Shown: positions 6,958-13,812 of the stretch, one piece after another
How the letters are laid out: each line of letters starts with the position of its first letter
How positions within the stretch are numbered: the stretch's first letter is position 1
DNA from: a virus
Virus record (IMG/VR): IMGVR_UViG_3300033141_001044
Span: 1-32,497 of that record
Length of the DNA stretch: 32,497 nucleotides
Direction: 5' to 3' (one strand)
Notes under the pieces: model-generated
Databases searched by the model: none
What the model was told of the DNA's origin: nothing
What the model saw: only the letters and a program-made list of their open reading frames with translations
Translations under genes and position numbers: made by a program

Positions 6958-7319
6958 ACGAAGATAAAGTTAGAAATCTCACTGAAGAACTGGCGGACCT
7001 GAAGTCCCGTCGCGAAAAGGCTTTTGACATGATTATTCGTCCGTTTGACGTCTGCATAAGCAAAGCGGAACGGGAAAGGGCCCTTCTGGTATGCCCCTTC
7101 GAAGTCGGCGATATACTGGTCAACTTTCACGGGGAACGGGCCCAGGTCGAAACAATAGAACCGCCGACTTCGTATAACGGCGACCAGGGTTATAATTTGA
7201 CCGGCTTTTATGTGAAGAAGGACGGGACGCCCGCCATGAACCCAGGGCGTGACAATACCCGTCCCAGGATATGCACATTCTGGTTATATGAACCCTGGCA
7301 GAAGGAAGGCGAAGAATGA
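6954..7319 (+). CDS. Hypothetical early protein, GTG start
   Basis: A 121-residue protein. A helical N-terminus (residues 1-45) is followed by a beta-rich part with an SH3-like or Tudor-like look (FEVGDILVNFHGERAQVETIEPP, broken in two by the turn at GER). The GTG start follows GGGGGG and overlaps the membrane peptide gene by 4 bp. No family recognised. Confidence 0.78.
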   Translation: MNEDKVRNLTEELADLKSRREKAFDMIIRPFDVCISKAERERALLVCPFEVGDILVNFHGERAQVETIEPPTSYNGDQGYNLTGFYVKKDGTPAMNPGRDNTRPRICTFWLYEPWQKEGEE

Positions 7320-7783
7320 AAGCAATATCCTTTCGTCAACCCTGGGCGACCCTGGCGGCCCTGGGCTTGAAGCCCGTTGACAACCGGCCCTGGCGGACCG
7401 ATTACCGCGGGCCGATATACATTCACGCTTCGGACGGACCCGAATACTATCCGCCGCCATATACGAAAGAATGGTTGAACGCTAACCTGGACCCCGCGGG
7501 ACTTGAACTTTTCCTGGAAACCCCGCGGACCAGGGGGGCGATTATCGGCGAAGCGGTCCTGGTTGATTGTCTACTACCAGGCCAGGAACCGCTTTTCCCT
7601 GAATATCGTTCGCCGGTCCAGTGGTCGCCCTGGTTTGTTAAGGGATACGGCCTTGTCCTGGCGGAACCGAAACTATACGAAACGCCCGTCCCATATAAGG
7701 GGGCATTGAAACTATTTGAAGTAAATATCGAAAGGGGGGGGAATGAACAACGAACCAGTATCTGCCGCAAATGCCAAAATTGA
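7316..7783 (+). CDS. ASCH-domain protein
   Basis: A 155-residue protein whose N-terminus (ISFRQPWATLAALGLKPV, then NRPWRTDYRGPIYIHAS) is the signature of the ASCH fold, a PUA-like beta barrel thought to bind RNA or modified nucleic acid. The conserved Gln-Pro-Trp, Arg-Gly and His-Ala-Ser are all present. Some ASCH proteins are RNases or amidohydrolases acting on modified nucleosides; no such activity can be deduced here. The last 40 bases overlap the next gene in another frame, so the C-terminal tail (ERGGNEQRTSICRKCQN) may be an accidental extension. It sits among small early accessory genes. Confidence 0.85.
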   Translation: MKAISFRQPWATLAALGLKPVDNRPWRTDYRGPIYIHASDGPEYYPPPYTKEWLNANLDPAGLELFLETPRTRGAIIGEAVLVDCLLPGQEPLFPEYRSPVQWSPWFVKGYGLVLAEPKLYETPVPYKGALKLFEVNIERGGNEQRTSICRKCQN

Positions 7784-8108
7784 AACAAGACCGCCGCTTC
7801 CGCGAAAGGTCCGCCGTCAAATGGAACGGCAAGCGACAAAAAACCGACTGCGGGGGAAGTGTCCGTTCCCAAACTGCGGGAAGATATTCTTCCTTGAAGA
7901 AGGGAAGCCGGACGCGTGTCCCAGGCATAGGGAACTAATCACCGACGTCGTGTTCATAATGAATCACGTCGGCGGGAAACCCGACGTCCAGGGAAAAGCG
8001 AAGGAACCAGCGACGGACCAGGGTCCCGCGCTTTTCATTCCGAAACCTGGTATGAGCAACCAGGCAATCAAAGAAGCGGCCAAAGCCGCGAAAGGGGGCA
8101 AGCAATAA
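7743..8108 (+). CDS. Small zinc-finger protein
   Basis: A 121-residue basic protein. The central motif CPFPNCGKIFFLEEGKPDAC followed by PRHR gives Cys/Cys/Cys/His ligands for one zinc. The N-terminus is Arg-rich, and the C-terminus is an Ala/Lys helix. GGGGGGGG stands two bases before the ATG. It shares one base with the next gene. Function unknown. Confidence 0.8.
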   Translation: MNNEPVSAANAKIETRPPLPRKVRRQMERQATKNRLRGKCPFPNCGKIFFLEEGKPDACPRHRELITDVVFIMNHVGGKPDVQGKAKEPATDQGPALFIPKPGMSNQAIKEAAKAAKGGKQ

Positions 8109-9295
8109 TGAACGTCGAACAAGACAGCGACCGGCGGATAATATACCAGGCTGGCGACGTCGTCGGCGTTGCGAATTATGGCTTCCTGGGGAAGCTGGCA
8201 TATAAAATATTCGAACCACAAACGCCGTTCTTCCACTTCTTCTTGATAGACGGATACCTGAAAGGCGAAGACGACTATTCGATAATTGAAAGTGTCGCGA
8301 AGGGCCCGACAATGGGTCGCCTTTCCTGGTATGCGAAGCGGGATTATCAAGTCTTCAGGGTCAACGAAGAACATAAAACATTCTGGCCCGTCTTTAACAC
8401 CCATAAATACCGCTTGAACGCGTCGCGGTCGGCTGAATACCTGGGGGAAATCGCCGTCGGGAAGGCGTCGAAGTTCGGTCGTCACGGATACGACTTCGCG
8501 CTATACCTGAAACTTCTGGTCGGCGCCCTTCAATTCCAGGTCAATCGCCTGGCCCACGGGGAACGTCCACGGCGAATGACACCCGAAGACGTTCCATATT
8601 CCAGGGACAAGTCCTTCGTTTGTACTGAACTTGTATTCGAAGCCTGGCGCGCGGTCGGGATTGAACTTCGCGCCCCAGGTCACGCCCCGATTCCTTGTGA
8701 ATTCGTCCTGGCGGAAGCCCGCGGCGAACTCAACCAGATTGACTTCCACAACGGAACCCAGGGGCAAACTTGGCGGTCACGTCAAACCGGCCCGCCCCGA
8801 CTGGCGTTATGTCCCAGGTCCGAAATGAAGCGTGAAGGTTGTGGAATGTGTTCGTTGCGTTACGTTTGCGACGACCCAGGGCGGGACGACGTTTCGATAA
8901 TGTCGCTATACTCGACGGCCAGCACCGAAATTAAACCGAAACCAGGTCCCGACCTTATAGGCCGCCAGGGGGGACAAAAGCGGAACCGCGTCCACGTTTA
9001 CCGTCAACCGCACGGATACCCGATTCGTTTCTGTGACGGGGAAACATTCGACAAAGAAGACCTGGAAGCCTTGGGTAAATGCACAGGGGGCGACGGCTCT
9101 TCTGAACCGGCAATGTTGAAAATGGCCCTGGCCCTTCAGGAACGGACGCCTGGCGTTGTTATCTGTAAGCATTGCCTGGCAATTCTGGACGGGAAGCGCG
9201 GAAACGGTTCGGCTGACCGTGGTTATGGTGTCCAGCGATTCCTTTTATTGACTAAATGGCAAGTTAAGGCTACAACCCAGGGGGCGTTGATATGA
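8108..9295 (+). CDS. Permuted papain-fold (NlpC/P60, YiiX-like) protein with zinc-binding C-terminus
   Basis: A 395-residue protein. Residues 10-205 look like a permuted NlpC/P60 fold: GDVVGVANYG, then His43 in TPFFHFFLID, and the nucleophile Cys172 in SFVCTELVFEAW. Such proteins act as amidases, peptidases or acyltransferases. Residues 235-254 hold a Cys cluster (Cys235, 245, 248, 254). Residues 275-395 form a separate C-terminal domain with CKHC. I see no signal peptide and the gene sits among early genes, so it is not an obvious endolysin, although no other peptidoglycan hydrolase is visible. Removal of a host protein or lipid modification is an alternative. The start ATG follows GGGGG. 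Confidence 0.7.
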   Translation: MNVEQDSDRRIIYQAGDVVGVANYGFLGKLAYKIFEPQTPFFHFFLIDGYLKGEDDYSIIESVAKGPTMGRLSWYAKRDYQVFRVNEEHKTFWPVFNTHKYRLNASRSAEYLGEIAVGKASKFGRHGYDFALYLKLLVGALQFQVNRLAHGERPRRMTPEDVPYSRDKSFVCTELVFEAWRAVGIELRAPGHAPIPCEFVLAEARGELNQIDFHNGTQGQTWRSRQTGPPRLALCPRSEMKREGCGMCSLRYVCDDPGRDDVSIMSLYSTASTEIKPKPGPDLIGRQGGQKRNRVHVYRQPHGYPIRFCDGETFDKEDLEALGKCTGGDGSSEPAMLKMALALQERTPGVVICKHCLAILDGKRGNGSADRGYGVQRFLLLTKWQVKATTQGALI

Positions 9296-10461
9296 CGGAA
9301 CCGGTGAAGAAGGAAACACACAATATACTCGAATCGCTTTTACCATTGGCGGTTACTATTGACAAGGTAAAGCTGGACCCGCGGAATGCCCGCACACATC
9401 CCGAACCGAATATGGCGGCTATTCAACAAAGCCTTAAAGCATACGGCCAGCGTAAACCGATTGTCGTCAATGCCAGGACGGGGGAAATCGAAGCGGGCAA
9501 CGGATTATTCCAGGCGGCCGTCAATTTAGGCTGGACCCAGGTCGCCGCGGTCATGGTCACGGACGACGAAGACACGGCGAAGGGTTATGCTATCATGGAC
9601 AATCAAAGCGCGTTACTGGCGGAATGGGACTTCCCCGTCCTGAAGGACTTACTTCAAGAACTGGACACGGGGGCGTTCGACATGGACTTGACGGGCTTCA
9701 ACCAGGGGGAAATCGAAGACCTTATGACGCGATTCCAGGTTATCGAACCAGGGAAGACCGACGACGACGCAATCCCTGAAGAAGTCGAAACGATATGTAA
9801 GACAGGCGACCTCTGGATGTTAGGTAATCATCGGCTCTTATGTGGTGATGCTACTATTATAACGGATGTGGAGAAGTTGATGGGGGGCGAGAAGGCTGAT
9901 ATGGTATTCACTGACCCGCCTTATGGGATAGCTTATAAAGACGTAAAAGGTAAGCATAAGCCGATTGTCAATGATAATGGTGTGGCAATCTCTGAATTAC
10001 TAGCATTGTTGCCCTTCGATATTCCCAGTTACGTTTGCTGTAATTGGCAAAGCTATCCAGAATATTATAAAGCAATACCCGATGTGAAAGCTCTTATTGT
10101 CTGGGATAAAGGGCATGGAGTCCAGAATCTGGACAAGTTCTATAAACGCCATGAATTTATTATCTATCGTGGTGAATACGGTGGACAAAAGACGGTGGAT
10201 GGGGATGTTTGGTTGGTTGATAGGGAAGTAAGGGCTGACCATCCTACGGCGAAGCCAGTTCTGCTCATTGAAAAAGCTATCGGCTATTCTAGTTTCGTGG
10301 GGCAAATAGTCCTTGACCTCTTCGGTGGCTCCGGCTCCACACTAATAGCCTGTGAGAAGCTAGGTCGCAGGTGTTTTATGATGGAGATAGACGAGCATTA
10401 CTGCGATGTCATAATCAAGCGGTGGGAAGATTTCACGGGAAGGAAGGCGGTCAAGCTATGA
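9292..10461 (+). CDS. ParB-like domain fused to beta-class DNA adenine/cytosine-N4 methyltransferase
   Basis: A 389-residue protein. Residues 15-160 are a ParB/Srx-like domain (KLDPRNARTHPEPN, GNGLFQAAVNLGW). Residues 170-389 are an amino-methyltransferase: GDLWMLGNHRLLCGDAT, catalytic DPPY at 208-211, and the S-adenosylmethionine-binding DLFGGSGS at 342-349. The order DPPY before FxGxG makes it class beta. It would methylate phage or host DNA, probably against restriction; the target is not readable. The ParB half has the phage's usual codons (GAA, GAC, CTG). From about base 9805 the DNA switches to GAG- and CTC-containing, more AT-rich codons, so the catalytic half looks recently swapped in. 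GGGGG precedes the ATG. Confidence 0.9.
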   Translation: MTEPVKKETHNILESLLPLAVTIDKVKLDPRNARTHPEPNMAAIQQSLKAYGQRKPIVVNARTGEIEAGNGLFQAAVNLGWTQVAAVMVTDDEDTAKGYAIMDNQSALLAEWDFPVLKDLLQELDTGAFDMDLTGFNQGEIEDLMTRFQVIEPGKTDDDAIPEEVETICKTGDLWMLGNHRLLCGDATIITDVEKLMGGEKADMVFTDPPYGIAYKDVKGKHKPIVNDNGVAISELLALLPFDIPSYVCCNWQSYPEYYKAIPDVKALIVWDKGHGVQNLDKFYKRHEFIIYRGEYGGQKTVDGDVWLVDREVRADHPTAKPVLLIEKAIGYSSFVGQIVLDLFGGSGSTLIACEKLGRRCFMMEIDEHYCDVIIKRWEDFTGRKAVKL

Positions 10462-11135
10462 CTGAACAAAAGCGGTCGCATAAACGGAAGTTAGACAGAA
10501 GGGAAGACCGTACTGCGGCGAAGGCCGACGCGTTATTCTTGACTTATGTTCAATTGGGGGAAGACCGAACACTAAAAAGGTTATGGGCCTTTGTCCGTTC
10601 AATGGACGTTAAAATAAGCCTGAAGACGATTGAGCGTTGGTCCGCTAGTTTCCATTGGCAAGAACGCCTTCTTCAATACCAGGCTGAAATCGAAAGGAAG
10701 CGCGCCCTGGAAGGCGTCGAAGCCCTGGAAGACATGGACAAGCGTCATGTCCAGTTAAATCAAGCGTTGGGGTCGCTGGCCGCGGCGGGGATTAGTCATT
10801 ATCAAGACCTGATTGCGAAAGCCCAGGCCGAAGGAAAGCGCGGTTTGAAATTGGATATAAACGAAATTGTCGGATTGATAGGCCAGTCGCAACGGGGCGA
10901 ACGCCTGGCGCGGGGGCTTGCCACGTCGAAGGCGGAAGTTATTGTTGAAATCCTTCCGCCCCTGGTCAAGGATATATTCGCCGTCTTCCTGGCCGTGAAC
11001 GTGATTACCAATGACCCGCCCGAAATGGTCCGCAAGCGGGAAGCCGAATTCATAACCAGGGCGGACCAACAACTGAATCAGTATTATAAGCAAACGAAGC
11101 AAATACCCGAAGGGAAAGGGCATGGCCAACTGTAA
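10458..11135 (+). CDS. terS: Terminase small subunit-like DNA-binding protein
   Basis: A 225-residue basic protein from the ATG at 10458, which overlaps the methyltransferase stop by 4 bp (ATGA); reading from 10371 would run through methyltransferase DNA. The N-terminal helix-turn-helix (SLKTIERWSASFHWQERL) is typical of terminase small subunits, which bind the packaging site. Long helices (residues 70-160) fit the oligomerisation core. The C-terminal part (ADQQLNQYYKQTK) would contact the large subunit. The large terminase lies two genes downstream, which supports the call. Confidence 0.72.
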   Translation: MTEQKRSHKRKLDRREDRTAAKADALFLTYVQLGEDRTLKRLWAFVRSMDVKISLKTIERWSASFHWQERLLQYQAEIERKRALEGVEALEDMDKRHVQLNQALGSLAAAGISHYQDLIAKAQAEGKRGLKLDINEIVGLIGQSQRGERLARGLATSKAEVIVEILPPLVKDIFAVFLAVNVITNDPPEMVRKREAEFITRADQQLNQYYKQTKQIPEGKGHGQL

Positions 11136-11568
11136 GCAATGCGGGCAACCGCTGAAGAAGGGAAATATCAAGGTCGTTCGGAAGCCTGGGAAGCGGACAT
11201 ATCGGGTATGTCGCCATTGTCCCCAGGTTCGTTCGGAAGCTATTCAATGCCCGCCGCCCCTGGAAGACTTCGCCCAGGTTCCGAAAGTGCCTGGCGAAAC
11301 CGTGGGGGACGTGGTCCAGCGGCCCCAGGATACAACGGGCGGGCCCTGGACGGGCGAAGTGGTATATTCCTATTCGACGCCGACCTGGTATCGCTTTTTT
11401 ATGACCAGGGACCAGGCGGAAAAGGTCAAGGCGTCGGTTGAAAAGAACGTCGCCTTCGGGTTCGGTGTATCCTTCGAAGTGATACCCGTTCTTGCCCACC
11501 TGGTTGACCAGGACCCCGACGCATACGCGGACCTGGTCGAAGTGAAGGTTGACTGGGGGTTCGAATGA
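11122..11568 (+). CDS. Zinc-ribbon protein
   Basis: A 148-residue protein. The N-terminal ribbon is CKQCGQPL (residues 4-11) plus CRHC (about residues 30-33). The rest is alpha/beta with no recognised family (TWYRFFMTRDQAEKVKASVE). It overlaps the small terminase gene by 14 bp and the next gene by 4 bp. It sits between the two terminase subunits, so an accessory role in packaging is possible but unproven. Confidence 0.8.
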   Translation: MANCKQCGQPLKKGNIKVVRKPGKRTYRVCRHCPQVRSEAIQCPPPLEDFAQVPKVPGETVGDVVQRPQDTTGGPWTGEVVYSYSTPTWYRFFMTRDQAEKVKASVEKNVAFGFGVSFEVIPVLAHLVDQDPDAYADLVEVKVDWGFE

Positions 11569-12041
11569 CACACGACGAACTTGTAACCAGGGCGACGGCC
11601 TGGTTGAAGAAGCGTAAACGTTGCGGCGTGGTCCTGGCCGAATATCATTGCTGGACCGCGGAAATACCCGACGCAATCGGCTTCAGGAACGATTATTCAA
11701 TACTGGTCGAATGTAAGGCCCACAAGTCCGACTTCCAGCGGGACCGTCGAAAGCCTTGTCGAAACCGCGGGGAAAATCACTTTGGGAATTATCGCTTCTT
11801 CCTGGTTCCTGAAGGACTGGTCCAGGCCGAAGACATCCCCGAAGGTTGGGGCTTGTTATATGCCAGGCCGCGGGGAATAGCCGTAATCGTCACGGCCCCG
11901 CGTCATACGTCGCCCGCGATAAAAGCCGAAGAATACGGGATATTGTATTCCCTGGGCCGCCGCGCGGAACTTCGGGGCCTTATTCCGACCTTGACGAAAC
12001 CGCTTGATAACGGGTCCGTTTATTACGAAGGGGGCAAATGA
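11565..12041 (+). CDS. PD-(D/E)xK superfamily nuclease
   Basis: A 158-residue protein with the restriction-nuclease core. Glu33 and Asp36 lie in AEIPDAIGF, and Glu49-x-Lys51 in SILVECKAHKSDFQRDRRK. That spacing matches MmcB/VRR-NUC-like nucleases (PD, then ExK on the next strand, then SDF-x-D). A Cys-rich NHFGNYRFFLVPEGL segment follows. It cuts DNA in a metal-dependent way; in a packaging cluster it may process branched DNA for the terminase. It overlaps neighbours by 4 bp on both sides, and GGGGG precedes the start. Confidence 0.82.
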   Translation: MTHDELVTRATAWLKKRKRCGVVLAEYHCWTAEIPDAIGFRNDYSILVECKAHKSDFQRDRRKPCRNRGENHFGNYRFFLVPEGLVQAEDIPEGWGLLYARPRGIAVIVTAPRHTSPAIKAEEYGILYSLGRRAELRGLIPTLTKPLDNGSVYYEGGK

Positions 12042-13525
12042 TTACACGAACGCCGTACCGATTCAAAGACGCCGCGACCGAATTCAACGGCCGCCAGGTG
12101 GAAGACCTTCTTGACTGGACCAGGACGCCGTCAACGGTTGGCGCGTACCTTTCCCGCGGCGCATATACCAGGCCGAAGCATATCGAATATTTATCGGAAC
12201 GAATAACGGAAATCGCGGAAGGGTCCCGCTTCTTTGTCTTCACGGTCCCGCCTCAACACGGCAAGTCCGAACTTGTGTCCCACTGGACGCCCGTCTGGTT
12301 CCTGAAGAAGTTCCCCTGGAAGAAGGTCGGCCTGGCGTCTTACGAAATGGGTTACGCTTCGGAATGGGGCGGCAAGGCGAAGGACACAATCAACGAAAAC
12401 GCCGACGACCTGGGCCTGGAACTTCGCCAGGATACGAAAGCGAAGGGCCGCTGGAACCTTCGGGGATATGGCGGTGGTATGTTCGTCGCTGGTATCGGGG
12501 GACCTTTCACGGGGCGCGGGTTCGACCTGATTATCATTGACGACCCTATTAAGAATCACGCCGAAGCCCTTTCGGACGTTTACCGGCGGCGGAATTGGGA
12601 CTGGTATCGTTCCGTTGCCAGGACCAGGCTTGCCCCTGGGGGTTCCATTATCCTGATTATGACCCGCTGGCATGAACAAGACCTGGCGGGCGCGCTTATG
12701 GGGAACCCGCCCGAAGACGACGAAGACGACGCCTTCATTGAAGACGAAGACTTCGAACCGGACGCATGGGAATGTATCAATCTTCCCGCCCTGGCCGAAG
12801 ACAACGACGTCCTGGGACGGAAGAAGGGCGAAGCCTTATGGCCCGAACGATACGACGCGCCCGCAATCAGAAAGGCCAGGTTCGCCGCTGGTCCGTATTG
12901 GCGAACCGCCTTATACGAAGGTCGCCCGCAACCTGAAGGCGGCGGGATTATCAAGACAGGCTGGTTCAAGACGTATGACGACGACGACCTTCCGAAGTCC
13001 TTTTCCCGCGTCGTTCAGATATGGGACACGGCCCACAAGGAAAAACAGAAGCATGACCGTTCGGCTTGCCTGACAATCGGATATACAGCGAAGCCGCGGC
13101 GATACTTCCTTCTTGACCTATTCGTTGACCGGCTGGCATTCCCTGACCTGACCCGCGCGGCCGAAGCGCAATATTCGAAATGGGAACCCGACCGCGTCAT
13201 TATCGAAGACAAGGCGTCGGGCATTTCGCTTATTCAGCAATTACGGCGGGACACTCATATTCCGATTCGGGCAATCAAAGCCGTGGACGACAAGGTCACA
13301 AGGGCGCACACAGTCACCGGCGTCATGGACGGCGGACAAGTCCTGATTCCGCGCTTCGCTTCCTGGTTGTCTGATTTCCTTCAGGAAGTCGGGGCCTTCC
13401 CGACCGGCGCGCATGACGATATTGTGGACGTCCTGGTCCACGGCTTGCGATACCTGAAGCCGCGATTGCGTACTGGACGGGCGGGCGTCGAACACGAAAC
13501 GAAGACGTCCCGCTGGAAGGACTGA
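12038..13525 (+). CDS. terL: Terminase large subunit
   Basis: A 495-residue packaging motor. The ATPase domain has Walker A PPQHGKSE (71-78), Walker B LIIIDD (164-169) and a coupling segment (ILIMTRWHEQD). The nuclease domain has Asp330 in VQIWDTAHKEK, Glu390 in RVIIEDKASG and Asp460/461 in AHDDIVDVLVHGL, the acidic triad of the RNase H-like terminase nuclease. Length and order are normal for the family. The start follows GGGGG and overlaps the nuclease gene by 4 bp. It makes the cuts at the packaging site and pumps DNA into the prohead through the portal. Confidence 0.96.
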   Translation: MITRTPYRFKDAATEFNGRQVEDLLDWTRTPSTVGAYLSRGAYTRPKHIEYLSERITEIAEGSRFFVFTVPPQHGKSELVSHWTPVWFLKKFPWKKVGLASYEMGYASEWGGKAKDTINENADDLGLELRQDTKAKGRWNLRGYGGGMFVAGIGGPFTGRGFDLIIIDDPIKNHAEALSDVYRRRNWDWYRSVARTRLAPGGSIILIMTRWHEQDLAGALMGNPPEDDEDDAFIEDEDFEPDAWECINLPALAEDNDVLGRKKGEALWPERYDAPAIRKARFAAGPYWRTALYEGRPQPEGGGIIKTGWFKTYDDDDLPKSFSRVVQIWDTAHKEKQKHDRSACLTIGYTAKPRRYFLLDLFVDRLAFPDLTRAAEAQYSKWEPDRVIIEDKASGISLIQQLRRDTHIPIRAIKAVDDKVTRAHTVTGVMDGGQVLIPRFASWLSDFLQEVGAFPTGAHDDIVDVLVHGLRYLKPRLRTGRAGVEHETKTSRWKD

Positions 13526-13527
13526 AC

Positions 13528-13770
13528 ATGATTACATCTTTTCAACGGGGACACCTTATCGAATACGCTGGTGGTCAATGGATTTATGCCGATGATAAAA
13601 CGACGATAGCGAAGGAACGTCCCTGTATTCGTTGCGGAAGATTACCGACGCCGGAAGGGTTCGACGCTTGCTTGGGATATTTGCCAGGCGTTAAATCGGC
13701 TTGTTGTGGACATGGCCGCGCGATAGCTTCCCGATTGTATCAACTTGACACAATGGAGCGCGACAAGTAG
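13528..13770 (+). CDS. Conserved phage zinc protein (CIRCG...DACLGYLPG...ACCGHG)
   Basis: An 80-residue protein with CIRCGRLPTPEGFDACLGYL, then GVKSACCGHG. This Cys-rich pattern is a conserved uncharacterised family, often found near head and packaging genes of phages of Gram-positive bacteria (from memory, not searched). The ligands suggest one or two structural zincs. The 3' end contains the promoter at 13745-13773 and the 21-bp palindrome at 13734-13754, so this coding tail doubles as a regulatory region. The ribosome site is weak (GGAAGGAC). Confidence 0.82.
   Translation: MITSFQRGHLIEYAGGQWIYADDKTTIAKERPCIRCGRLPTPEGFDACLGYLPGVKSACCGHGRAIASRLYQLDTMERDK
13734..13754. promoter_or_regulatory. 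21-bp palindromic operator over the late promoter
   Basis: ATTGTATCAA (left arm), a central C at 13744, and TTGACACAAT (right arm), with one mismatch between the arms. It covers the -35 box of the promoter at 13745. Bases 13740-13757 match 4338-4355 in the initiator gene exactly (18 bases), so the same protein probably binds both places. Confidence 0.68.
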
Positions 13771-13773
13771 AAT
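13745..13773 (+). promoter_or_regulatory. Probable late promoter before the portal gene
   Basis: TTGACA (13745-13750), a 17-bp spacer, then TAGAAT (13768-13773). The -35 is perfect and the -10 has one mismatch to TATAAT. It stands 40 bp before the portal ATG and would start transcription of the head genes. The -35 lies inside the palindrome at 13734-13754, which would let a bound protein block or modulate it. Confidence 0.72.
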
Positions 13774-13812
13774 CATTCCAAAGGCCCGAAATAACCGAAG
13801 GGGGTTGCGACA

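Noticed and set aside
10371-10457. Longer small-terminase reading from 10371
   Set aside because: The extra 29 codons lie inside the methyltransferase C-terminus in another frame; the ATGA overlap at 10458 is the usual coupling.
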